Position numbers and translations under genes: made by a program
The notes under the pieces: generated by a model
Told to the model about the DNA's origin: nothing
Seen by the model: only the letters and a program-made list of their open reading frames with translations
Database searches by the model: none
In this document: positions 43,098 to 51,345 of the stretch, in pieces
How positions within the stretch are numbered: position 1 is the first letter of the stretch
Layout: each line of letters begins with the position of its first letter
NCBI GenBank assembly: GCA_018729555.1
Contig: JAHHQG010000026.1
Span: forward strand, 323,329 to 387,328
Direction of reading: 5' to 3'
DNA from: Clostridiales bacterium
GTDB lineage: Bacteria; Bacillota; Sulfobacillia; RBS10-35
DNA length: 64,000 nucleotides

Positions 43098-43125
43098 ATT
43101 CTATGTTGGTGGCACGGCCTTTGAA
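43098..43125 (-). promoter_or_regulatory. Candidate promoter of the riboswitch transcript
   Basis: On the minus strand TTCAAA (43120-43125) and TAGAAT (43098-43103) are 16 bases apart and end 21 bases before the riboswitch. The -10 is good, the -35 is weak. Confidence 0.45.
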
Positions 43126-43196
43126 GATGGTATGGGACAAGGGTCCCGAAAAGGTGATCGGCTAGACCCACTCTTTCTGGGACAAGAGGACAGGGG

Positions 43197-43802
43197 TCAG
43201 GGCTGTTCCGCCACGGCGCGCACGACCAGACGGTAGGCGGCGGAACCCGGAGGATCGCAGGTGGTGAGGGTCAAAGAGGGAACGTCCGTCGGTTCCAGAG
43301 GGGAAAGGTCGGTGGGAAGGACCACCCAGGACTTCTCAACGATGTACCGAAAGCTCTGGGTATCTTTCTGGATGAGGATCACATCCCCTGGGACCAGTTC
43401 ACCAAGGCGGCGGAAAGGGGCCCCATAGGTGGTCCGGTGGCCCGCAATGGCAAGGTTTCCTCCCTGCCCAGGAAGAGGAGTTTGGGGGTAGTGGCCGGGA
43501 CCCTTTCTCAAGACATCCAGAGTGACCCCTTCCCAGACGATGACCTTTAGCTGCAACCGGGGGATTTCCAGGAGAAAGGGGGGAGCAAAGGCAGCTCCTT
43601 CCTGGCTGTGGGGAGTCTCGTCCAGCCCGCGCAGGGCCGGATCCTCTCCATCGCTGGCCATGGCCAGCAGGGGGTGCTGAGCCAGATGCTGGGCCAGGTA
43701 GGTGTAGAGGTTCAGCCAGAGAGGGGTGAAAAGAAGAAGAGCTCCTGCCAAAAGGAGCCCCTTGTCCAAGGGAAACGACCGCAGATGCCTCCCCTTAAGC
43801 AC
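43197..43802 (-). CDS. Second sortase, class E-like
   Basis: The protein (201 residues from the GTG at 43802) has an N-terminal anchor (GLLLAGALLLFTPLWLNLY) and the sortase catalytic set: His in LAIAGHRTTYGAPF, Cys in LTLTTCDPPGS and Arg in AAYRLVVRA. It is close to the sortase at 41425-42042. It is the last gene of the minus-strand operon and overlaps the LPRTG protein gene by eight bases, so that protein is the likely substrate. Confidence 0.88.
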   Translation of the reverse strand: MLKGRHLRSFPLDKGLLLAGALLLFTPLWLNLYTYLAQHLAQHPLLAMASDGEDPALRGLDETPHSQEGAAFAPPFLLEIPRLQLKVIVWEGVTLDVLRKGPGHYPQTPLPGQGGNLAIAGHRTTYGAPFRRLGELVPGDVILIQKDTQSFRYIVEKSWVVLPTDLSPLEPTDVPSLTLTTCDPPGSAAYRLVVRAVAEQP

Positions 43803-44637
43803 CTTTTCTCTGCCGGCGCCAGAGAAGGGCCAGCCCGATGAGAAGCGCCCCGGCGGCACTATAAGTCCAGGTGTTGCCGCCTGTACGAGGAAGGGTACCT
43901 TGTCCCGACCCGGGACCGGCCCCTGGAGCTGGAGGCGTGACCGTCACGGAACTGGCGAGGAAGAAATCGACCCGTGCCAGGGGGTTGCTGGTGGTAAGGG
44001 TCACTTCCACGGGATAACCAGTATAGGGCGCACCGTTCAGGAGGATGCTGTCCAGGGAGAGATCATCCCCCCAGAGGCTCACGGTATAGGTGTCGAAGGA
44101 CAGGTTGGCGAAGCGATAGGTGCCGTCACTGCCGAGGGTCGCCAGCTGGCCGTTGGAAAGGGCCACCTGCACTCCCTGGGGGACGGTACCGTCAGTAAAG
44201 AGAGCGTAGCCCCAGATGGTGCCCTGAGCAGGGCCGGCGAAGGGCCCGGAAGGCGCGATGATGACAGTTCCACCTCCGCTGGCAGGAGGAGGCACCGGCA
44301 CGAAGAAGTTCAGGGCAGTAACCGGCTCAATGGGCTCATTCACATGGCAATAGACGTTCCCCGGGCTCGTCATCTGGCAGGCGGGCTGGGTTCCACCCGT
44401 GGAGTAAACCGTTCCTGTGCCTCCTTCGAACCTCACATCGATGGGCCCGGCATAGTCGGGGCTGATGGTGAAGGAAAGGCCGATGATGCTGTCCGTAGCG
44501 GGGTCCAGATCGTAGTGGATGTGGGAGATGGTGTAGCTATCCACCGGGGCGGCCGTGGCACCCGGGGAGAGGAAAAGGCCGACCAAGAGGAAGAGGATGA
44601 AGGATGCGGAGAGCGCTTGTTTTTTTCGTGACGTCAT
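43795..44637 (-). CDS. LPRTG-anchored surface protein
   Basis: The 280-residue protein has a signal peptide (ALSASFILFLLVGLFLSPGA) and an N-domain starting YTISHIHYDLDPATDSIIGL, like the fibre-type protein of the same operon. A second beta-sandwich resembles a carboxypeptidase-regulatory/SpaA-like fold (GTIWGYALFTDGTVPQGVQV). A Pro/Gly spacer leads to the sorting signal LPRTGG, a short hydrophobic helix and RRQRKGA. The ATG at 44637 follows GGGAGGTGCTG. Confidence 0.87.
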   Translation of the reverse strand: MTSRKKQALSASFILFLLVGLFLSPGATAAPVDSYTISHIHYDLDPATDSIIGLSFTISPDYAGPIDVRFEGGTGTVYSTGGTQPACQMTSPGNVYCHVNEPIEPVTALNFFVPVPPPASGGGTVIIAPSGPFAGPAQGTIWGYALFTDGTVPQGVQVALSNGQLATLGSDGTYRFANLSFDTYTVSLWGDDLSLDSILLNGAPYTGYPVEVTLTTSNPLARVDFFLASSVTVTPPAPGAGPGSGQGTLPRTGGNTWTYSAAGALLIGLALLWRRQRKGA

Positions 44638-44653
44638 GGACAGCACCTCCCTT

Positions 44654-45115
44654 TCATCGCACGTGGATCTCGGCCGAAGTCTTGTAAATGTGCTGAAGAT
44701 CATCCCGGAAGTAGACTTTATGAGGCCCCTTTTCCGCGTCGGTGGGGATGGTCCAGATGGGCAAGAAGAAGCTCCCCGATCCGACGGCGATGGCACCTTC
44801 ATGCTTGATATCTTTATCCTTATAGGGGTTCTTTCGCACGTCGTAACGAAAGCAGCTATAGGGGGTAAAGCCCCAGCCTTTCAGGTAAACAGTCTCGCCT
44901 TTCTGGAAGGACCCCTTGGGAACGCCGTTGCTGTCGGTGATGTCATACTGCCCGTCGAAGATGGAGGTCTGGCACTCTTGGATGGGTGGGATATCGATGG
45001 GTTCTGTGTTCACGCCTACGTAGGTCACCGGTACGACGTTGGCTGCAGTCAGGGCTGTCGCCAGAACACCAAAAGGAAGAAGGAGGGCAAGGAGTACACC
45101 CACCACCGTTCTCAT
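44654..45115 (-). CDS. Small secreted protein of the surface operon (153 aa)
   Basis: It begins with a signal peptide (VVGVLLALLLPFGVLATALTAA). The mature part has two Cys (QECQTS, YSCFRY) and the segment KGETVYLKGWGFTPYSC followed by GSGSFFLPIWTIP. This resembles the N-domain of the DUF11 protein at 36273-37532 (YLNGHKF, then GKFSLVYLG). No sorting motif or membrane anchor is present. It lies three bases after the signal-peptidase gene and 16 before the LPRTG gene. Confidence 0.7.
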   Translation of the reverse strand: MRTVVGVLLALLLPFGVLATALTAANVVPVTYVGVNTEPIDIPPIQECQTSIFDGQYDITDSNGVPKGSFQKGETVYLKGWGFTPYSCFRYDVRKNPYKDKDIKHEGAIAVGSGSFFLPIWTIPTDAEKGPHKVYFRDDLQHIYKTSAEIHVR

Positions 45116-45118
45116 CTC

Positions 45119-46774
45119 TCAGGGCACCTCCTTGGTGATGCTTTTAAGCTGGAATAGAGGTTTTTCGCTTTGGGGCCTTCCTCTGAAGGCATAGGTGGCA
45201 TCCACATCCCGCACCAGGAAGAAGTGCTGGCCATCTTCCAGCTCTTCATGGAAGAGAAACCGCTCGTAATCCCGGGCTACCTTGAGGATACTTTCAAAAT
45301 CCCCCAGCCAGACGACCCCCTCCTGGTCAGAGAGAAGGTGCAATCCCTGGCTTTCCACCCAGAGATGGCCCGCCCTCTTGCGCCAGAGGCTCAAGGGATC
45401 CAGCACGAGATCTTTGCGCCACTGCCAGTAGAAGAAACCGCTGGCGAGGAAGAGAAGCAGGGCTGCGATCAGAGCTGTACGCCAGGCCACACTTACCGGG
45501 GGTTCCCAGCCTAACACCCGAAGGTGACGGGGAACGGGGGTGGTAAGACTCAGGTTTCCTGTCTTTTCCGGTTCCAGAGCTGCCGTTAGCTTCTGCGGAT
45601 CGGTGACGCTGAGCTTGGCGAGAAGAGCCTCCCAATCGAAGGAGAGCTCAGGAGCAAAAAGGCTTTCCACAGGGGTTCCCGCCAGGGACCCCTTTTGCAA
45701 AATCTTCGGTTGAATCGTGAGGGTGTACCGATCGAGCCGATAACCGGTTTCCGCTTGGAGGGCTTCCACGTCCTTTTTCATCTCCGCCAGGGGCAGGATC
45801 CCTTCCAGGCGGGCCGACGTTCCCTCGAATGTGAAGGGTTCCACCAACGGGTAGGCTCGGGACCAACCGCTCTGGCCCCGCAAAAGGGCCACCATTTGTC
45901 CCTCCCCCTGGGCCTTCTCCAGGGGGTAACCTCCTACCTCGTAGGAAAAGTTCACTAAAACGGACGAAAGAATCCCCAGGAAAAGAGGATCCTCCGTCTT
46001 CACCTTTCCATCAGGGTAGGCAGCCCCTTTAGGGGCGCTGCCTTCGTAGGAAAAGGTCCCTCTTTGGGTATAGGTCAGCACCTGGATGATGGACTCCGTC
46101 TGGGGCGTACGGGCCCAGTAAAAGCTCAACCCCAGAAGGAAGATCCCCAGGAGCAGAGCGGTGTAAAAGGCGCTCCGAAAAGGTGAAGCCAACGGTGAAA
46201 CCTCTCTTTCTTTCAGTGCCTCTCTTGGCCGCTGCAACCGCCTCCGGCGCCGTTCCTGCAACCCCACGTGGCGCAGCTCCCAGAAGATCCAGACAAAAGC
46301 CACCACCGCCAGAAAGGCCAGATAACCGGCGGGCTTTTGCACCCAGGCCAGATAACGGGCGGCGCCCGGCCGGTGAAGAACTGCCTTCCCGTAGATGTCC
46401 TCTCGGGAGGGAAGGTAGGGGTCTACCCAGGCGTTGTGGTCCCCCTTCATGAGATAGCGAGGACCATCGGTACCCACGATCCGGTGAAGGATGATGCGGT
46501 TCAACACCGGATCCCGGTAGGCCACCACGTCGCCGACCCGGTAGGTCTGGGATTTTCGCACCACCACCAGATCGCCCGCATGGTAGGTGGGAAGCATGCT
46601 CTGCCCCGAAACGCTCAGATACGTCGATGATCCTCCCAGGGGCAAAGGTCCCCAAATCGACCAGAGGATCAGGAAGAGGAGGAGAACGCCCAGCAGCAGG
46701 CCATGCCGTTTTGTCAAAGGTCCACCCCGTTGGGGGGCGGCGACCCTGGGGGCCGCCGCCCATCGCTTTGTCAA
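45119..46774 (-). CDS. SipW-type signal peptidase fused to a DUF5305-like domain
   Basis: Residues 20-175 form an S26 signal peptidase: membrane helix, SVSGQSMLPTYHAGDLVVV with the catalytic Ser, then ILHRIVGTDG with His where classical enzymes have Lys, and KGDHNAWVDP. This is the ER/SipW type. After a second helix comes another membrane segment and a long extracellular part (TYTQRGTFSYEG, FSYEVGGYPL, YRLDRYTLTIQP) like DUF5305, a last helix, and a cytoplasmic tail. A TTG at 46717 is a possible alternative start. It probably processes the fibre-like protein encoded just upstream. Confidence 0.8.
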   Translation of the reverse strand: MTKRWAAAPRVAAPQRGGPLTKRHGLLLGVLLLFLILWSIWGPLPLGGSSTYLSVSGQSMLPTYHAGDLVVVRKSQTYRVGDVVAYRDPVLNRIILHRIVGTDGPRYLMKGDHNAWVDPYLPSREDIYGKAVLHRPGAARYLAWVQKPAGYLAFLAVVAFVWIFWELRHVGLQERRRRRLQRPREALKEREVSPLASPFRSAFYTALLLGIFLLGLSFYWARTPQTESIIQVLTYTQRGTFSYEGSAPKGAAYPDGKVKTEDPLFLGILSSVLVNFSYEVGGYPLEKAQGEGQMVALLRGQSGWSRAYPLVEPFTFEGTSARLEGILPLAEMKKDVEALQAETGYRLDRYTLTIQPKILQKGSLAGTPVESLFAPELSFDWEALLAKLSVTDPQKLTAALEPEKTGNLSLTTPVPRHLRVLGWEPPVSVAWRTALIAALLLFLASGFFYWQWRKDLVLDPLSLWRKRAGHLWVESQGLHLLSDQEGVVWLGDFESILKVARDYERFLFHEELEDGQHFFLVRDVDATYAFRGRPQSEKPLFQLKSITKEVP

Positions 46775-46776
46775 CC

Positions 46777-47150
46777 TTACTGGGCTGCCACCACTTGCAG
46801 GCTGTTGGCGTCGGCGATTGGCGCCTCTTGACCTGCCGCCGTGCAGGACCAGGAGTTCCCGCCTGTGTTAGTGCAGTTGTAGAGGTAGGTGTCGGTTCCG
46901 TCGCTGATCTTGGCGTAGACGGTTGTGGCCGCCTTATCGAGATCGAATGTCACCCCGCTGATGGTGTCGCTGCTTTGGTCGAGGGTGTAGCTGACGTTGC
47001 TTACCTGTAGCCGCTGATGGCTCCCGAACCTGAACCCGCATCGGAACCGGGGACCGTATTGCTGGCCATCATGGCGAAAGCGGCACCGCTTAGAAGGGCG
47101 ACGGTGAGAAGGGGCACCAGGATCTGAATGAGTTTCCGGGACGTCCGCAT
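46777..47150 (-). pseudogene. Fibre/TasA-like secreted protein, frameshifted
   Basis: An ATG at 47150 behind GGAGGAATCC opens a SipW-type signal peptide (SRKLIQILVPLLTVALLSGA) and the mature start MASNTVPGSDAG..AISGY, then hits TAA near 47009. The next frame continues without a gap: VSNVSYTLDQSSDTISGVTF, YNCTNTGGNSWSCTA and SLQVVAAQ. One missing base near 47010 would restore a protein of about 123 residues. This is either a sequencing error or a recent mutation. It heads the surface operon, three bases before the signal peptidase gene. Confidence 0.75.
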
Positions 47151-47174
47151 AGGATTCCTCCACTCCCTCCTTGG

Positions 47175-47197
47175 TTAGCCCCCCTTTGAGGGGCTAA
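47175..47197 (-). promoter_or_regulatory. Hairpin in the leader of the surface operon
   Basis: TTAGCCCC and GGGGCTAA form a perfect 8-bp stem with a 7-base loop, 25 bases upstream of the fibre-like gene start and 60 bases after the regulator stop. No T-run follows on the minus strand, so it is more likely a transcript-stabilising or processing hairpin than a terminator. Confidence 0.4.
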
Positions 47198-47256
47198 GCC
47201 CAAGGTATTGGAGCTTTTGGAAGAAAACAGTAGCAGAGAAAGTCTCAAAAACAGTC

Positions 47257-48567
47257 TCAAAAGGAGTCTTCTACGGGGAGCAGCACCCTCGCCAGACGTT
47301 CCAGCGCGTCCCGGTGATAGCGAAAGTAGGTCGCCCGGGAGAGATGGAAGCGGTGGGCCAGCTCCTCGTGGCTTTTCCGCGGGCGAAAGTAGTAGTGCCA
47401 GAGGATGTCCTTCAAGATGGGCTTCTCCCGAAAGGATGGGGCATCTTCCAAGGCGTTTTGCACCCACCTCTTGGCTCTATCCCGGGGAAGGTGAGGGTAG
47501 ATGGTCCCGAAGATCTCCGCCAGCCGGTGGGAATCGTGGCTCTTTCCCCGGCGGCAGCTTTCCAGGAAAGTCTTTACCTGGGCTATCGCCTCCTGCAAGG
47601 CAAAAGCCGGTAGGTTTGCGAGAAGGCTTTCCTCTTCGTCCTGCTCGCCTTGCCAGAGATGGGGGTGGTTGAAGGCCTTGTTCCAGAAACGAAAGGCTTT
47701 CTGGCGCCAGGCAAAGGTCAACCAGGGTTTTTCCGATTCCAGGAAGGATAGAAGAGGGCGGCGGACCTCAGGCGGTAAATAACGGCGGGGGCCCCGGCTC
47801 CTCACGAAAGGAAGCGCCAAAAACGTTTCCCAGAGGGCAGTCGAAATCTCCAACCCCGTGATCTCCTCCGCATCCCGGCGATCCCACGTGGGAAGGACCA
47901 CCGCCAGGAAAAAGAGGGCATCCAGCGGATGGCCATAGACCTCAGGGCGCCACCCATATCTTCTCGAGGCCGGGTGAAGGAGGATCTCTACCGCAAAGAG
48001 GAGAGGATCCGGGGCCAGGGATCGTTCCCTTTCCATGCGGTGGGCTAGGAGAAGGACCCACCCCAGCCTGCCTCCTGTCAGGGGGTACCAGGGAAAAGCA
48101 GGGTCAAAAGACCGGAGGCGGGGGAAACGCTGGTCGAGAAATCGTTCCAGGTCTTCTGGAGACAAAACGTCGAGGGTGACGACCTGTCCCTTTCTGGAAA
48201 AAAGCATTTCCAAGGCAGGGGGAAGGGTTTTCCCTGTCAAGATACAGGCGGAAAACCCCGCCAGCACGTCCTTGGCCCTTTGAGGGTCCAGCCAGAGGGA
48301 ACTGCGGTCGGCATCATCCCAGAGAAGAATCCCTTTATGCGGGGAAGAAAGGCCTTCCCCTTCGACAAGAAGAGCTTCTTCCTGCAGTTCCCGGGCCAGC
48401 CACCGCAAGAGGGCCGTCTTGCCTGTCCCTTCTTTTCCCAGAAGAAAAACAAGGGAACCCTCCCCCTTCCAGGCGAGGGGGTTCGAAGATAACCCGGCAG
48501 CTTCCTTTAACACGGCCAGAGGACCACCTTCACCTTCATTACACCGGCAAAGAGATCTTGGATCCAT
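47257..48567 (-). CDS. STAND-type ATPase with C-terminal helix-turn-helix
   Basis: The 436-residue protein has a P-loop FLLGKEGTGKTALLRWLA (near residue 45) and a Walker B-like GILLWDDADRSSLW. A helical middle follows and, at the end, an HTH-like segment (EELAHRFHLSRATYFRYHRDALERL). This suits an ATP-dependent transcription regulator. It lies upstream of the five-gene surface operon on the same strand, so it may regulate that operon. A GTG about 20 codons in is a possible alternative start. Confidence 0.7.
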   Translation of the reverse strand: MDPRSLCRCNEGEGGPLAVLKEAAGLSSNPLAWKGEGSLVFLLGKEGTGKTALLRWLARELQEEALLVEGEGLSSPHKGILLWDDADRSSLWLDPQRAKDVLAGFSACILTGKTLPPALEMLFSRKGQVVTLDVLSPEDLERFLDQRFPRLRSFDPAFPWYPLTGGRLGWVLLLAHRMERERSLAPDPLLFAVEILLHPASRRYGWRPEVYGHPLDALFFLAVVLPTWDRRDAEEITGLEISTALWETFLALPFVRSRGPRRYLPPEVRRPLLSFLESEKPWLTFAWRQKAFRFWNKAFNHPHLWQGEQDEEESLLANLPAFALQEAIAQVKTFLESCRRGKSHDSHRLAEIFGTIYPHLPRDRAKRWVQNALEDAPSFREKPILKDILWHYYFRPRKSHEELAHRFHLSRATYFRYHRDALERLARVLLPVEDSF

Positions 48568-48647
48568 TCGCCAAAGGGAGAAATGAGGGGCGACGGGGGT
48601 GGAATGTTTGCCAGTACAATCTCTCCAGCGAAAGGAGCGGATCTCCC

Positions 48648-49178
48648 GTGGAAGATGTCTACATCACCCACGTCCATTCCTTTTGGGGTCCCATCTACCT
48701 CTACTGGACCGAAAAGGGGGTGCGGGAGCTTACCTGGGCGGAAGGGAAACCCTACCCCGGGGTAGTCGAAGCCAAAGACCTTTCCCCCTTCCCCGGCCTC
48801 AAGGAAGCCCTCCTTAACGGGGAAAGCTTCTTGGGCCCTTACGACATCCCTTGGGAAACCCCTTTCTTCCGCACCGTCTGGGAGCTCTGCCGGAAGATCC
48901 CCAAAGGGGAAGTGCGCACTTACCAGGACCTGGCGAGAGCGGCAGGAAAACCGGGGGCGGCCCGGGCGGTGGGCCAGGCCATGGCGAAGAACCCGGTGCC
49001 TCTCCTCACCCCCTGCCACCGGGTGGTCCCCAGCAGCGGAGGGATCGGGGAGTACGGCATGGGCGGGCCGGCGGTGAAAGAAGCCCTTTTGCGCCTGGAA
49101 GGGGTTCCCTTGGAAAATCTCCGCTTGGCCAAGCATAAAATGGACCACTATGAAAGGTCCCATCCTTCCCCTGGATGA
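48648..49178 (+). CDS. ogt: Methylated-DNA--[protein]-cysteine S-methyltransferase
   Basis: The suicide repair protein takes methyl groups from O6-methylguanine. The 176-residue protein has TPFFRTVWELCRKIPKGEVRTYQDLA (helix-turn-helix part) and the active-site loop LTPCHRVVPSSGGIGEYGMG with the acceptor Cys. The GTG at 48648 with AAAGGAG upstream gives the usual length. The 3' end overlaps the next small gene by 29 bases. Confidence 0.93.
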   Translation: MEDVYITHVHSFWGPIYLYWTEKGVRELTWAEGKPYPGVVEAKDLSPFPGLKEALLNGESFLGPYDIPWETPFFRTVWELCRKIPKGEVRTYQDLARAAGKPGAARAVGQAMAKNPVPLLTPCHRVVPSSGGIGEYGMGGPAVKEALLRLEGVPLENLRLAKHKMDHYERSHPSPG

Positions 49179-49497
49179 GTACCATGCTCGCCTTTGGGCC
49201 GGCCACTTCCGGTTCTACCTCTCCTTGCCCTTAGAGAGGCGTCCCGCCTACCGTCAGCTGATGAAACTCTACTTCCCCCTCCTCCGGTCCATCACCAGCT
49301 TCGTGGAGCTCCACCTCGCCTACGAAGAGCTGGAAGAGGGCCCTTGGTACGAGAACCGGGCCCAGCTCCTGGTCCCCGACATTCCCCCGGCAAGGGCCCT
49401 CGCCATCGCCCGCGACACCGCCTTTTACCTCTATCACCGGCGCCTTTCCCTCAAAGAAGCCGGCCGGTCCCGGAGATCAGACCGACGGTCCCGGTAG
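49150..49497 (+). CDS. Hypothetical protein (115 aa)
   Basis: It starts at an ATG inside the ogt 3' end. The product is mostly helical, with aromatic-rich segments (DEYHARLWAGHFRFYLSLPL, LMKLYFPLLRSITSFVELHLA) and a basic end. No family was recognised. It is convergent with the sat gene, with which it shares 64 bases. Gene reality is moderately supported by codon use upstream of the overlap. Confidence 0.5.
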   Translation: MKGPILPLDEYHARLWAGHFRFYLSLPLERRPAYRQLMKLYFPLLRSITSFVELHLAYEELEEGPWYENRAQLLVPDIPPARALAIARDTAFYLYHRRLSLKEAGRSRRSDRRSR

Positions 49498-50624
49498 GCT
49501 TCCCGCAAGAGGGCTGCCACTTCGGGTCGGGTGAATTCAGGTGGGAGATCCTCCCCCCGCTTCAGCATCTCCCGGACAGCGGTGCCGCTTAAGTGCACAT
49601 GATCCTCGGGCCCGTGGGGGCAGGTCTGTTCGGTGGCCATGGCCTGGCACCTCCGGCAGTAAAAGGCGCTGGCGAAGAAAAGGGGCTGGATCCCCAGCTC
49701 TTCCTTGGGGAAGAGGCGAAAGATCTCCTGGGCGGCCGTGGGGCGGTAGTACTGGCCCACCCCCGCATGATCCCTCCCGATGATGATGTGGGTACATCCG
49801 TAGTTGCGCCTCACGATGGCGTGGTGAACCGCTTCCCTGGGCCCTGCGTACCGCATAGCTCCTGGAAAGGCGGAAAGGATCACCTTGTGGGAGGGGTAGT
49901 AGTGGCGAAGGAGGGTTTCGTACGCGTCCCAGCGGACGGCGGCGGGGATGTCATCCTCTTTGGTGAATCCCACAAGGGGATGTAAAAAGAGGCCGTCGAA
50001 GAGCTCCATGGCGCATTTCTGAAGGTATTCATGGGCCCGGTGCACCGGGTTTCTCGTCTGGAAGGCGACGATAGTCTCCCAGCCCTTTCTGGAAAAAGCC
50101 TCCCGGGCTTCTTTGGGCGTCAGGGCAAAGGGTGCAAAGGGATCGGGGAAGGGGCGAAAGAGGATGACCTTTCCTCCTACGCAGCGATCCCCTTCCTCCA
50201 TGAGCTGCTTCACCCCCGGATGGCGGGGATCGTCGGTGCCGAAGACGGCCCTTGCCTCAAAAGCCCGGTCCCGGAGGAACACATCCTCCACCTCCAGGAT
50301 GGCCCGGGGGATGCCGTCGGCGTCCCCCAAGGCGAAGAGCTTCCCGGGAGGAAGGTCCCTTCCCTGGGGAAGACTCAAGGTGATGGGAAGGGTCCAGGGA
50401 AGGCTTTGAGGAAGGCTCATGTGCTCCAACACGCTCTGATAGGTTCTCTCGTCCATAAAGCCCTCCAAAGGGCTGTAGGCCCCCTGGGCGAGGAGGATCA
50501 GGTCGCTTTTCATGCGGGGGGTGAGGGGGACGAAGGGGAGCTCCCTCGCCTTGGCCATGAGCTCCTCGGCTTCTTCCCCGAAGACTTCCCGTTCCACCAG
50601 GGTGCCGCCGTAGGGTTCAAGCAT
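49434..50624 (-). CDS. sat: Sulfate adenylyltransferase
   Basis: This enzyme makes APS from sulfate and ATP. The 396-residue monofunctional protein has the ATP-binding AFQTRNPVHRAHEYL, GRDHAGVGQYY and a Cys-rich CRRCQAMATEQTCPHG in the C-terminal third. No APS kinase domain follows. The ATG at 50624 lies inside the 3' end of cysH, so cysH and sat form one minus-strand assimilation operon. Confidence 0.95.
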   Translation of the reverse strand: MLEPYGGTLVEREVFGEEAEELMAKARELPFVPLTPRMKSDLILLAQGAYSPLEGFMDERTYQSVLEHMSLPQSLPWTLPITLSLPQGRDLPPGKLFALGDADGIPRAILEVEDVFLRDRAFEARAVFGTDDPRHPGVKQLMEEGDRCVGGKVILFRPFPDPFAPFALTPKEAREAFSRKGWETIVAFQTRNPVHRAHEYLQKCAMELFDGLFLHPLVGFTKEDDIPAAVRWDAYETLLRHYYPSHKVILSAFPGAMRYAGPREAVHHAIVRRNYGCTHIIIGRDHAGVGQYYRPTAAQEIFRLFPKEELGIQPLFFASAFYCRRCQAMATEQTCPHGPEDHVHLSGTAVREMLKRGEDLPPEFTRPEVAALLREAYRDRRSDLRDRPASLRERRR

Positions 50625-51279
50625 GAAGGCCGCACTCCTTCTTGTCTTTCCCCCGCCAGCGGCCGCTCCGGAGATCTTCCCCGGGGCGGACGGGGGTGGT
50701 GCAGGGAAGGCACCCGATGCTGGGGTAATGGCGATCGTGGAGGGGATGGTAGGGGATCTGGTGGCTCCGGATGTAATCCCAGACATCTTCCCACCTCCAG
50801 GCCACCAGGGGATTGATCTTCCAGAGGGAAAAGGCGGCATCCCACTGGATGCTCTGGGCGTGGGCCCGGGTGGGGGACTGCTCCCTCCGGATCCCCGTGA
50901 TCCACGCATCATAACCCTTGAGGAATCGCTTCAGCGGCTCCACCTTTCGCAAACGGCAGCAAAGGTCGGGATCCCTCTCCCAAAGCCGGGGGCCGTAGAG
51001 GGCTTCCTGGTCCGTCAGCGAGAGCTCCGGTTCCACCCGGTGAAGGGTGATGGGGTAACGGGCCCGGATGATGTCCCGGGTGGCATAGGTTTCGGGAAAA
51101 TGGAGATGGGTATCCAGGTAGAAGACATCCACCCCCGGCTTGAGGGACGAGGCCATGTGGACCAGGACCAGATCCTCCGCGCCAAAGCTGCAGGCGAGGG
51201 CGATGCGGGGAAACTTTTGAAGGGCCCAGGCCAGGACCTCCTCCGGCGGTGCATCCAAAAGGCTGGGGGGAATCACCAT
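50617..51279 (-). CDS. cysH: Adenylyl-sulfate (APS) reductase, CysH family
   Basis: The 220-residue protein has the PP-loop-like ALACSFGAEDLVLVHM, FYLDTHLHFPETY and GIRREQSPTRA. The two cysteine pairs DLCCRLRK and GCLPCTTP, which bind a [4Fe-4S] cluster, mark the APS-using form. The end GKDKKECGLHA carries the catalytic Cys. The next gene, sat, supplies its substrate. GTG at 51282 is an alternative start. Confidence 0.92.
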   Translation of the reverse strand: MVIPPSLLDAPPEEVLAWALQKFPRIALACSFGAEDLVLVHMASSLKPGVDVFYLDTHLHFPETYATRDIIRARYPITLHRVEPELSLTDQEALYGPRLWERDPDLCCRLRKVEPLKRFLKGYDAWITGIRREQSPTRAHAQSIQWDAAFSLWKINPLVAWRWEDVWDYIRSHQIPYHPLHDRHYPSIGCLPCTTPVRPGEDLRSGRWRGKDKKECGLHA

Positions 51280-51345
51280 CACCTTCGATCACCTTCCTTC
51301 CGCCGCACCATATGTCCCTTTCGCCCCGGGAGAGCCTGTCATAAG

